A DNA stretch of 64,000 nt from Methylococcaceae bacterium (lineage in GTDB: Bacteria > Pseudomonadota > Gammaproteobacteria > Methylococcales > Methylomonadaceae): positions 62,001 through 126,000 of the forward strand of contig SPJS01000064.1 in assembly GCA_006844705.1 (NCBI GenBank). The letters run 5' to 3'. Made by a program: the position numbers and the translations under genes. Below, one piece after another: positions 54,551-62,543 of the stretch. Below the pieces are notes generated by a model. That model did not search any database. It was not told the origin of the DNA and worked only from the letters and a program-made list of their open reading frames with translations. The stretch's first letter is position 1, and each line of letters opens with the position of its first letter.

Positions 54551-55144
54551 TTATAGAGTTCCTTTGGTTGAAGGCATAATACCGGCCATACGGTCGTCTG
54601 GCGTCATCGCCATGCGCAGTGCACGGCCAAATGCTTTGAAAATGGTTTCGGCAACATGATGGGCGTTGACGCCTTTAAGGTTGTCGATATGCAGAGTGAT
54701 GCCCGCGTGATTCACAAATCCCTGGAAGAATTCGCGGAACAAATCAACATCAAAAGCACCGATCGTCGCTCGCGGATAGTCTACGTTGTAAAACAGACCG
54801 GGGCGACCGGAAAAATCAATAACCACACGCGACAGGGATTCGTCCAGCGGGACATAGGCATGGCCATAACGAAAAATGCCTTTTTTGTCGCCAATCGCTT
54901 TGGCAAAAGCCTGACCCAGGGTAATGCCGATATCTTCCACGGTATGATGCGCATCGATTTCAAGATCACCACTGGCTTTTACCGTCACATCGATCATGCC
55001 ATGACGGGCAATCTGATCCATCATATGATCAAGAAAGGGGACGCCAGTGACAAAACTGGATTTTCCGGTGCCGTCCAGATTCAAATCAACAGTGATTTGG
55101 GTTTCAAGAGTGTTGCGCTCAATTTGCGCAGTACGTAGAGTCAT
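54551..55144 (-). CDS. hisB: Imidazoleglycerol-phosphate dehydratase
   Basis: This is a monofunctional HisB dehydratase of 197 residues, without the histidinol phosphatase domain of enterics. The manganese-binding motifs [11 protein letters not shown] and [13 protein letters not shown] and the C-terminal [15 protein letters not shown] are intact. The ATG at 55144 is taken instead of an upstream codon because [12 protein letters not shown] matches the family start. It is the first gene of the hisBHAFI operon. Confidence 0.96.
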   Translation of the reverse strand: MTLRTAQIERNTLETQITVDLNLDGTGKSSFVTGVPFLDHMMDQIARHGMIDVTVKASGDLEIDAHHTVEDIGITLGQAFAKAIGDKKGIFRYGHAYVPLDESLSRVVIDFSGRPGLFYNVDYPRATIGAFDVDLFREFFQGFVNHAGITLHIDNLKGVNAHHVAETIFKAFGRALRMAMTPDDRMAGIMPSTKGTL

Positions 55145-55303
55145 GCCGAGAAAGTTCAATCAAAGTCGGGATTTTACACCAAGCGCGCTAGCAAACAACA
55201 GCAGCTTATTGATTTCAGCGGCGAAATAATGCATAAAAGGGCGGGAACTTAGCGTGTCATCGGGTTTCCATTGTTTATAAGCAGGTATTTTCGGGGAGGG
55301 CTT

Positions 55304-55765
55304 ATGTTGCTGGATTTAATCATTCGTCATGGTGTTATTATTGCTTTTCTTATTCTGCTGGCTATTGTGGCTATTGCCAGAGTGTCGCAGTCGACGCCTC
55401 ATCTGGGCCTGCAAGATGGCCGCTTGCGCCCCTGTCCAAAATCGCCCAATTGTGTCTGCTCAGAAGACAATTCGCAGTTTGGTATTCCGTTTTCCGGTAG
55501 CAATCCAGATGCTGTCTGGCAAACATTAACCGAGGTGGTGATTGCCATTGGAGGGCGAATTGAAGAAGACCATGTTGATTATATGCATGCCGAGTTCACG
55601 TCCAGAATATTCGGATTTGTTGACGATCTTGAACTGCATATGGATAGAGAGAAGCAGGTGATTCATCTACGGTCGGCATCCCGGGTAGGCTATTCAGATA
55701 TGGGGGTGAATCAGAAACGGGTGGATCGTTTGCTTGCTGAAATGCAAAACAAACTGGCCGAATGA
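55304..55765 (+). CDS. DUF1499 family membrane-anchored protein
   Basis: This 153-residue protein has an N-terminal hydrophobic helix (about 8-26) and a DUF1499 domain: GLQDGRLRPCPKSPNCVCSE, the family's CPxSPNCV signature, and HLRSASRVGYSDMGVNQKRVDRL. The ATG at 55304 follows GGGGAGGG. It overlaps the DUF523 gene by four bases. Function is unknown. Confidence 0.88.
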   Translation: MLLDLIIRHGVIIAFLILLAIVAIARVSQSTPHLGLQDGRLRPCPKSPNCVCSEDNSQFGIPFSGSNPDAVWQTLTEVVIAIGGRIEEDHVDYMHAEFTSRIFGFVDDLELHMDREKQVIHLRSASRVGYSDMGVNQKRVDRLLAEMQNKLAE

Positions 55766-56295
55766 GCAAGCCGATTGTCGGCGTCAGCAGTTGTCTGTTG
55801 GGACATGCGGTACGCTATGACGGCGACCACAAGTATGACTCAAAAATTGCCGATTCTTTAGCGCAGGCGTTTGAATTGCAAGCCTTCTGCCCCGAAGTTA
55901 ACAGCGGCATGAGCATTCCCCGTCCTCCCATCCAGTTGCGCCAGACAGAACGTGGTATCCGTTGTGTGCGCGTGGATTATCACAATATTGATGTCACTGA
56001 TCAGCTGCAACAAAGCTTTTTACCCGAGTTACAGTGGATGTCAGGGCTACACGGCTTTATCCTGAAAGCCAATTCACCCAGTTGCGGAATAGAGCGGGTC
56101 AAAGTATTTGATGGGGATGAGTATCAACGCACTGGGACTGGATTGTTTGCACAGTTTATCAGGCAGTGTCTTCCAGGGTTGCCCTTGGTGAAGGAGTCAC
56201 AACTGGAAGACAGGGCGTTGAGAGAGCAATTTATTCAGGACGTGCAGCGGTACAAAAGCGTGGCAAGCTTTGCCGTCGAAACAAATTCATCTTGA
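55762..56295 (+). CDS. DUF523 family protein
   Basis: This 177-residue cytosolic protein has the DUF523 hallmarks: VGVSSCLLGHAVRYDGDHK, FCPEVNSGMSIPRPPIQL, FILKANSPSCGIERVKVFDG and TGTGLFAQF. Conserved cysteines at about 10, 43 and 110 suggest a metal or redox role, unproven. It starts inside the stop of the DUF1499 gene (ATGA), indicating co-expression. Confidence 0.9.
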   Translation: MSKPIVGVSSCLLGHAVRYDGDHKYDSKIADSLAQAFELQAFCPEVNSGMSIPRPPIQLRQTERGIRCVRVDYHNIDVTDQLQQSFLPELQWMSGLHGFILKANSPSCGIERVKVFDGDEYQRTGTGLFAQFIRQCLPGLPLVKESQLEDRALREQFIQDVQRYKSVASFAVETNSS

Positions 56296-56426
56296 TGGCA
56301 GTCTTTCTGATGATATTAACATTTGCTGTATGCCGGTAATTTACCTACCTGTTCTCGGCCACAGAGACGTCACAAATACACCGTACCATTGCTGATTTAT
56401 AAACGCTTATGGTAAATAGCGAGGTC

Positions 56427-58388
56427 TTACAAGGTTTTCAAATATTCCACCAATTGCATACGTTCCGTAGCATTAATTGGCGGCAACGTTTTGAACTCAC
56501 CTGTGGGTTTGTCCTGTTCATCAAAGACGGCTACCGGTGTTCTGCCTGCGGCGTATTCGTGCCCGGTGTTGTAGTTGCTGGGTAAGCGGGTATCAAATTC
56601 AAATAGGCCGGGATACTCGTTTTTTGATTTGATTTCATAGCCCACGTTAACAGGGTCGAATTCTCGGCTGCCCAGGGTGAACGTTTGTGAGCGACATTCT
56701 GTGCCGTTGCGCAAATCCTCTTCTGTACAGCGGGGTATAAACAGTTCGTAAAGGTTAGGCACAGAGCCATTATGCAGATAAGGGGCGGTGGCCCAGATGC
56801 CGTTGAGTGGGCGGCCTTTGTAGGTAGCCAGGCTCTGTGCGGCTGCAATTGCGTTGCAGTCCAGGCTTTTCATGGAGACTTCGACGTTGTCAATATAACG
56901 TTCTTTAACCCGCGGCACTGGATTGTCCAACAGGGTGGCGATAAAGATATAGGCTGATTGAAAAGCCTGCAGAAATGCATTTTTATCATCATCGCGTTTT
57001 TTTAATACGGCGGGTACCGCTGCAGAGAGCAATGCAGCCGCTGAGTCTTGTTCTTTAAATGGGTCGGGGCAGTTTTTACTGGCACTTTTATCACGCCCTT
57101 TAAATGATCCGGATTTGCCGGTAAATGTCAGTGCATTAGTGGCCATTTGTTTATCCGTTTTAATCAAATCCTTGTCTTTAGCAATAATCCCTGGAACTTC
57201 GACAGTGGAGAACTGTGCTTTAATTAAGCGGTCGGAATCGCGGGGATCGAATGCGGGCGTGCCAGCCGGGTTTTCATGACAGCGGTAACACTCATATTTT
57301 TCAAAGACCTTGCGCCCTTCAGCAGCCTTGTCCTGGTCAATTGTTCCGAGAATGTCTTCCGGCCAGGCAGGGGACTCCAACGACAACAGGTGGCGTTCCA
57401 GACGAATCAGGTTGATTTTGCTTACCGATGATGAAAATTGGTTTTCCCCTTTTTGCAGGTCGAAGGTGGCGAATACACCGAGGACTTCGCCTGTGTTACG
57501 TCCCAAGGGGCCGAGAAAGCCGCCGAAGGTGTCGTCATGGTTATTGCCGATGCCGTTCCATTGCACAAAGTCATGTTGCGGTGTGTCCCAAAGAAAGGGA
57601 TAGCTGACCGGGGCGTTGGCGGGATTATTATTTAGCGGATCGTTAGGCGTCAAATGACCGAGGATGCGGTTAAAGATACGTCCGAAAGCATCCAGACGGG
57701 AATAGCCATAATGCACCGGGGCACCATTATGCAAAGGTGAATTGACACGATTGTATTCCTTGCGTTCATGCAGGACTTTTTCCAGTTGTTGCTTGAAGTC
57801 AAAGGCAATATAGTCATCCCCCATCACTTTGCGCCCCAGTCGCTCCCGCTTTTCATCGTCATGCAGCGTGGCCGCCAGCGCCTGTTCAATGTCCAGCAAC
57901 ATGCCTTCCATATCTGCCAGCGTGGGGCCGCCATCAATACGCATGCCGACACCTTTATAATTGATTTGGTTGGTGTGGCAGGCGGCGCAGGTAAAACCGA
58001 CATAATCGCTGCCCTCGTAGGTGTTTTTGACAAAACCAACCGGCAAGCCATCCGGGTTATCAAACACTTCATCGCGCTGCAGCAGGTAGCGAAAACGGCT
58101 CATGTTTTCATTTGAACGGAAGAGTTCAGTGTTGTCTGCCTGTTCCAGATGAAGAAAAATATCGTAGGGCATGAAGTTGGAGCCTTGGCTGGTGGTATAA
58201 AACCAGATGCTGTCAAACCTGTCCCAGTTTTGTTCCAGGTAGACAATTTCGTCAGCAGTATCTCCGAAATGGTCAATTGGCATTGCAATGCCATAGCGGT
58301 CAGAATCTACCCAAAAGCCTTGGTTAACATAGGTACAACCGGTCATGTGGGTGACGGTGAATAGCAGGGCGATAATTATTCTTTTCAT
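56427..58388 (-). CDS. Di-haem cytochrome c lipoprotein, peroxidase/RoxA-like
   Basis: This 653-residue exported protein has a lipoprotein-type signal (MTGC, Cys18). Two c-type haem sites are C134-AAC-H138 and C367-YRC-H371. The segment LNGIWATAPYLHNGSVPNLYEL before the C-terminus, seen in di-haem peroxidase and rubber-oxygenase (RoxA-like) proteins, is present in split form around residues 555-576. The size (653 residues) fits the RoxA-like group better than the 320-residue CcpA peroxidases. It lies 18 bp downstream of a catalase-like gene, consistent with peroxide or lipid-peroxide chemistry. The substrate is unknown. Confidence 0.82.
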   Translation of the reverse strand: MKRIIIALLFTVTHMTGCTYVNQGFWVDSDRYGIAMPIDHFGDTADEIVYLEQNWDRFDSIWFYTTSQGSNFMPYDIFLHLEQADNTELFRSNENMSRFRYLLQRDEVFDNPDGLPVGFVKNTYEGSDYVGFTCAACHTNQINYKGVGMRIDGGPTLADMEGMLLDIEQALAATLHDDEKRERLGRKVMGDDYIAFDFKQQLEKVLHERKEYNRVNSPLHNGAPVHYGYSRLDAFGRIFNRILGHLTPNDPLNNNPANAPVSYPFLWDTPQHDFVQWNGIGNNHDDTFGGFLGPLGRNTGEVLGVFATFDLQKGENQFSSSVSKINLIRLERHLLSLESPAWPEDILGTIDQDKAAEGRKVFEKYECYRCHENPAGTPAFDPRDSDRLIKAQFSTVEVPGIIAKDKDLIKTDKQMATNALTFTGKSGSFKGRDKSASKNCPDPFKEQDSAAALLSAAVPAVLKKRDDDKNAFLQAFQSAYIFIATLLDNPVPRVKERYIDNVEVSMKSLDCNAIAAAQSLATYKGRPLNGIWATAPYLHNGSVPNLYELFIPRCTEEDLRNGTECRSQTFTLGSREFDPVNVGYEIKSKNEYPGLFEFDTRLPSNYNTGHEYAAGRTPVAVFDEQDKPTGEFKTLPPINATERMQLVEYLKTL

Positions 58389-58406
58389 TGTTGTCTCCCG
58401 AAAAAA

Positions 58407-59513
58407 CTATTTGAGTCCAAAAAAGCGCAGAATCCGCTCGATCAGATTTAAGTTGAATTCTTTGGCCTTGCGCGTCGTGGCAGAGGCCACATAAACCGCC
58501 TGACGTAAACGGTTGATTCCGCCTAAAGGCTGGTGGTCTGTCAGTGAATGCCAAGGGGTGAAAAACAGGGCTTCGCACTCCTGCCAGGAAGGGATGGAAT
58601 TCACATCTTGTTGTGGTGCTGGTATCGTGATTTTCGCCACGCAAACAAACGGGGTGTGTTGTTCATCCCATGACTGACTGGCGTCTTCAATATGTAAATC
58701 ATCGCCATCGCTGCGTACTTGAACGCAAAAGTCGAACACCAGGTCGTGTGGCTCATTCATGGTGGTTGTGACAGCTTCACGCAAATAGTTATCAGCGGGT
58801 GGCTGGGGCACATCTGGAGGAGAAGGTTCAGGCGTTTGTGGTTTTACGCAAAACCGCATCACCTTGCCTGCCCCAAATTTAAACGGGGCGGCGCCAAAAT
58901 AACTGACGTTTAAAGGGTTGGCGATCACCGTTTGTTGGATTTTTTGGATTAAAGCACCGGTCCGTTGCAGACGCCCGAGGTCTTCATTCTGCAAGCCTTC
59001 AATGTCGGTAAAAAATGCCGTCGGGTCATCATTGTTTTTGAGTAAAATGCGGTTTAAACGCAGATAATCCTTGATGTTGGCAAAGGCAAACTCAGGCTGA
59101 TTAATCATCAGAAAGTCCTGGTTTTTGTCGCCATCATCGTCATATAAAACCTCACCTTCCACATCAAAAACCTTGATAGCCATGCCACGGCTACCGTGTT
59201 TGCCTTGTGCATCTATATCGGGTCTGACCAGGGCGGCAGCATTGGAAAAGCGGATAATGGCATCAAAACATCGTGCGGGTTGGCTAAACAATCCAATCTG
59301 ATATTGCGCTGGAATATCGGCATTAATTTCGAAGCGGGCTTTCACGCAACCATGTGATTTCGGATGAACGCCGCGTAAAATCTTGTCGGGCCTAGGATAG
59401 CGTTTGTGTAACAGCTGCGATGTAATATCTGCAATTTCATCAATTCCCTCTTGCTCTTGCTGAGGGTTGGAAATATTTTCGAATTCATTATCGAAACGTT
59501 TTGGATTACTCAT
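58407..59513 (-). CDS. Catalase-like (y4iL-type) haem protein
   Basis: This 368-residue protein carries catalase-fold landmarks: LRGVHPKSHGCVKARFEI (the catalase VHxxG region with the distal histidine), RFSNAAALVRPDIDAQGKHGSRGMAIKVF-type sequence, and DFLMINQPEFAFANIKDYL. It is shorter than true catalases and the usual proximal tyrosine motif is not obvious, so activity may differ (peroxidase or lipid-peroxide lyase-like). No signal peptide is seen. The ATG at 59513 follows AAGGGTGG. It forms a two-gene unit with the downstream di-haem cytochrome. Confidence 0.75.
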   Translation of the reverse strand: MSNPKRFDNEFENISNPQQEQEGIDEIADITSQLLHKRYPRPDKILRGVHPKSHGCVKARFEINADIPAQYQIGLFSQPARCFDAIIRFSNAAALVRPDIDAQGKHGSRGMAIKVFDVEGEVLYDDDGDKNQDFLMINQPEFAFANIKDYLRLNRILLKNNDDPTAFFTDIEGLQNEDLGRLQRTGALIQKIQQTVIANPLNVSYFGAAPFKFGAGKVMRFCVKPQTPEPSPPDVPQPPADNYLREAVTTTMNEPHDLVFDFCVQVRSDGDDLHIEDASQSWDEQHTPFVCVAKITIPAPQQDVNSIPSWQECEALFFTPWHSLTDHQPLGGINRLRQAVYVASATTRKAKEFNLNLIERILRFFGLK

Positions 59514-59901
59514 GGCAGCCACCCTTCATATGCTCTGATGGCATATGTTTAGTTAAAAATTGATCATTCAAATATGATTGATCAATGTGTTTTTTCTATA
59601 GCATTCAACCTAACGAAAAAGCGTAGGAAAAGAAGGTAATAATTCACTCAAAAATAGAGAAGTTATTACATTGGCTGGCATTTATTGACGTAGGGCTGGC
59701 TGAGTTGGCATGCAAATAAAATGGCTGGCATTTGCATTGAAATAGAAAACTCATATTTTCCTAGTTAGAAACATTAAACCCCGAAGTTATTAAAAAAGTC
59801 AATGCAATAATCCATGAGAAAAGGTAAGTGATCAAGTCACTGAGCAGGGAAATGCTAGCAGGCTATTGAAATAAAAAACGATAGGGAGGGTAAATATGGG
59901 G
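59514..59901. other. Intergenic region, 388 bp, no gene seen
   Basis: This AT-rich stretch has no convincing reading frame. It contains the direct repeat GGCTGGCATTT at about 59673 and 59732 and several TTGAT/ATCAA words near 59560-59590, but no complete FNR box. It should hold the promoter of the catalase-like gene. Confidence 0.5.
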
Positions 59902-60366
59902 TTAAAACGTTAGCATAAACATCACGCAATTTACCCCGGTAAAATATGCGATGGAGACTTTTATTTTGCGCATTAATGGAAGTGCTTTCCAGCAGGCTTT
60001 TTCTTTGCGCTGATGGACTAACCAGGAGGCTTTGATGTATCTACATGTTTTTCGCGTTAGCTTGGGAAGCCTGGTCAGAAACAGGTAAAACCCAACTAAA
60101 ACGCCTATGAGCAAAGTGTTTACCCAAACCAAGTCGGTCATATTATGATTGAGGTCAAATAGATACTCTAATAATGAGTCTACCCCGAATTCGACTATTT
60201 CCATGACCAGATGCAACATCTCGATTAAGAGACTAAAAGCCAGAGTTATGACATCTACGAAAAAATCAAACAACAGGATGAGCATGATTACAATGACAAA
60301 TTTACTGCCAATTCTGAGTAACATTTGTCCATCTGTTTCTTCAAGTTTGTCGTAGGTTGCTTTCAT
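59902..60366 (-). CDS. Predicted membrane protein, tandem paralogue A
   Basis: I do not recognise this 154-residue family. It begins KATYDKLEETDGQMLLRIG, has an amphipathic or hydrophobic region (about 20-70) with many acidic residues, a transmembrane helix (WVNTLLIGVLVGFYLFL) and a final one (YFTGVNCVMFMLTF). It is clearly paralogous to the protein encoded at 60786-61262: KYDKL.ETD.QML.RIG, the middle helices, then KE..W..LP..RKIK and TG..CV.F.LT at the ends are shared. The ATG at 60366 aligns with the paralogue's start; a TTG 12 codons upstream is less likely. Confidence 0.65.
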   Translation of the reverse strand: MKATYDKLEETDGQMLLRIGSKFVIVIMLILLFDFFVDVITLAFSLLIEMLHLVMEIVEFGVDSLLEYLFDLNHNMTDLVWVNTLLIGVLVGFYLFLTRLPKLTRKTCRYIKASWLVHQRKEKACWKALPLMRKIKVSIAYFTGVNCVMFMLTF

Positions 60367-60606
60367 ACAGAACAATTCCAAGCGGTGGTTTTTGGACGGC
60401 AACGATGGGTTAGCCAGGTCATTTATGATGAGCTTAGTTGAATGATGAAAGAGTAAAGCGAGCGAGTTATCAGTTATAACTATTGCAATTAAAAATAATA
60501 ATCAGATCACAGAGTTGTCTTCGGAAGTTAAAACCCGCTCAAATTATCTGCGATCCCATAGTGCAACGATGAGCGATGTTTTCATGGTGGGAGATAAGTT
60601 CAAGAC
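60367..60606. other. Intergenic region left of the MITE, no gene seen
   Basis: This AT-rich spacer should contain the promoter of paralogue A. No reading frame, tRNA or clear regulatory motif was found. Confidence 0.4.
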
Positions 60607-60770
60607 TTAAGGAACCTCTGATCAAGTCCAATTATTTTTAGCGCGCTAAAACTGTCGCTATTTTCCACGAAGATCGGCGCAATAGAATGACTATTACTGC
60701 TCACTTCGCGAAAAATAGCGACAGTTTTTTCTGCGCTAAATTCTAACCAACTTAATCAGAGGTTCCTTAA
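60607..60770. mobile_element. IS5-type MITE, 156 bp plus TTAA target duplication
   Basis: The ends GGAACCTCTGAT (60611-60622) and its exact complement (60755-60766) are flanked by TTAA on both sides, a YTAR-type 4-bp duplication as made by IS5-group elements. The inverted similarity extends about 60 bp inward, including AAACTGTCGCTATTTT in both arms (imperfectly flanked), so the whole element can fold into one long hairpin. There is no transposase frame. It sits between two paralogous membrane-protein genes. Confidence 0.8.
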
Positions 60771-60785
60771 TTTTTCGGGAGGATA

Positions 60786-61262
60786 TTACATGGTTAATAA
60801 AAACAACACACAGGACATGCCTGTCAGATAGGTCGTCCATATTTTGATTTTCCTATCCATTGGAAGCCTGTGCCAACTGACTCTTTCTTTGTGTCTATGC
60901 CATAGCCAGGCCGCTTTACAGCGCCTGAAAACCCATCTGTTGATACGTGGAAGATTGATTATTAGACGGAAAACCAGAAATACGATGATGAGCAGAAGCA
61001 CATTGATAAGCAGTGTTTCATTTTGGTGGTGTTCAGTATCAAGCAACATCTCCAGCGACCATTCCAGCCCGGTTTCGGCCAGTTCCATTGCAATATGCAA
61101 AATTTCCAGCACTACATCCAAAACCGATGATAGCAAGTCAATGATCTGATCAAGCAACATGATGCAAATAATCAGAATAGCAAATTTTTTGCCTATCCTG
61201 GTAAGCATCTGCACATCGGTCTCATGCAATTTATCGTATTTTGGTTTGTTGACTTTACTCAT
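60786..61262 (-). CDS. Predicted membrane protein, tandem paralogue B
   Basis: This 158-residue protein of unrecognised family begins MSKVNKPKYDKLHETDVQML, followed by hydrophobic helices (FAILIICIMLLDQIIDLL, and an acidic-faced segment with ELAETGLEWSLEMLL), a transmembrane helix (LLINVLLLIIVFLVFRLII) and a terminal one (YLTGMSCVLFLLTM). A basic, tryptophan-rich loop (RCKAAWLWHRHKERVSWHRLP) lies before the last helix. It is paralogous to the protein at 59902-60366. The two copies are separated by a MITE, so the insertion came after or during the duplication. Confidence 0.68.
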   Translation of the reverse strand: MSKVNKPKYDKLHETDVQMLTRIGKKFAILIICIMLLDQIIDLLSSVLDVVLEILHIAMELAETGLEWSLEMLLDTEHHQNETLLINVLLLIIVFLVFRLIINLPRINRWVFRRCKAAWLWHRHKERVSWHRLPMDRKIKIWTTYLTGMSCVLFLLTM

Positions 61263-61593
61263 TAATTAAGAAGGAAAACCTCTTTCATTTCTAGATATAC
61301 AAGTGTTATATGAGTAATAATAAAAGAGTAACGAGCAATTTTCATTCTGTTCGTAAGAATTATTTGATTTTAGGCTGACCAATGAGGTGCGCTGATGCTG
61401 CTTTAACGCCAAGCCTGAATACAAAAAACATAGCATGGACACTATATCGATAGATTGAGGCGCATGACGATCAACTATACTGTTTTAACGACTTAAAATA
61501 TACAGAGAATTTATAAGATCATACGTAATTCCCTTATAGTTAACTAGTCCGCTTCGGCGAAAAGAACAACCTTAAACTGACTCTGGAAACCTT
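61263..61593. other. Intergenic region, 331 bp, possible FkbM promoter
   Basis: No gene was seen. TTGAGG at 61455-61460 and TATACT at 61476-61481 (15-bp spacer) may be the promoter of the FkbM gene. The stretch is AT-rich and lacks obvious repeats. Confidence 0.35.
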
Positions 61594-62478
61594 ATGGCCA
61601 AAACTGAACAAATTGATACCATGTATGGAACATTTATATCTTGGAAGGATGATCTGATCAGTACTCAATTAAAGACGTATTCAGCGCACACAAGAAATGA
61701 ATTGGCGATGATTAAATCGCTGGTTAAGGAAGGCGATAATATTATTGATATTGGTGCCCATATTGGTACCTTTTCTATTCCTTTCAGTCAGTTTGCAAAC
61801 AGCAAAGGAAAAGTATTTTCTTTTGAAGGCAGCCCAAATAACTTTGAGTTGCTGCAAAAGAATATCAATAATAATCAACTACAAACCATCATCACGCCCA
61901 TCCAGGCGATTGTTTCTGTAAATGAAGATGAACAATTCGATATGCGCGTGCCAGATGATGACAATACCGGTGCTTTTTATTTTGCTCCTGGTTCAGAAGG
62001 AGGGGATGGTTCCCAGTCTGTAATTAATATCAACAATTGGTTTAAACAGCCGGGTACGCCGGATTCAATACAGTTTATAAAAATTGACGTTGAAGGCGCA
62101 GAAGTCTCGGTATTGCAATCGTGTATAGCGTTGATTGAACAATTTAAACCCGTGTTGTATATCGAAATTTCAGAGGATGCCTTGCAACGTTTTGATGCTT
62201 CGATAAAAGACATCGATGAGATGCTGAGTGCCAACGGCTATCACTATTTTCATAATATTGGTCCGAGAAACTCAAAAAATGATCACTTTGTCATGGCCAA
62301 ATTATCGAGTATTGCAGAAGGTGGTGACTTTTATGATCTGTTAGCCATTCACCCAACAGATCGTCGTTACCCCAAAAGTTACTTATCCGGACGTGCTGTG
62401 GATGTATATTTGTTTAAAGCAAAATTGATGAAAAATATAAAATATTATTATCATCGGATTTTGTCGATGTTCAAATAA
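61594..62478 (+). CDS. FkbM family methyltransferase
   Basis: This 294-residue SAM-dependent methyltransferase has motif I NIIDIGAHIGTFSIPFS (about 49-65), the acidic loop VFSFEGSPNNFELLQKNI, and the FkbM-type FIKIDVEGAEVSVLQSC, then VLYIEIS. FkbM enzymes O-methylate sugars or other small molecules, often in surface glycans. A C-terminal extension of about 60 residues is basic and helical. It is monocistronic, with no glycosyltransferase cluster around it, so the acceptor is unknown. Confidence 0.88.
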   Translation: MAKTEQIDTMYGTFISWKDDLISTQLKTYSAHTRNELAMIKSLVKEGDNIIDIGAHIGTFSIPFSQFANSKGKVFSFEGSPNNFELLQKNINNNQLQTIITPIQAIVSVNEDEQFDMRVPDDDNTGAFYFAPGSEGGDGSQSVININNWFKQPGTPDSIQFIKIDVEGAEVSVLQSCIALIEQFKPVLYIEISEDALQRFDASIKDIDEMLSANGYHYFHNIGPRNSKNDHFVMAKLSSIAEGGDFYDLLAIHPTDRRYPKSYLSGRAVDVYLFKAKLMKNIKYYYHRILSMFK

Positions 62479-62543
62479 TTCTTCATTTTAGAAAGGTTTT
62501 TTCATCTTTCTCATCCAGAGCTGTGTCGTGATATTCTTTAATC

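Noticed and set aside
59555..59595. FNR/Anr box upstream of the catalase-like gene
   Set aside because: TTGAT and ATCAA words are present but no TTGAT-N4-ATCAA arrangement is complete.
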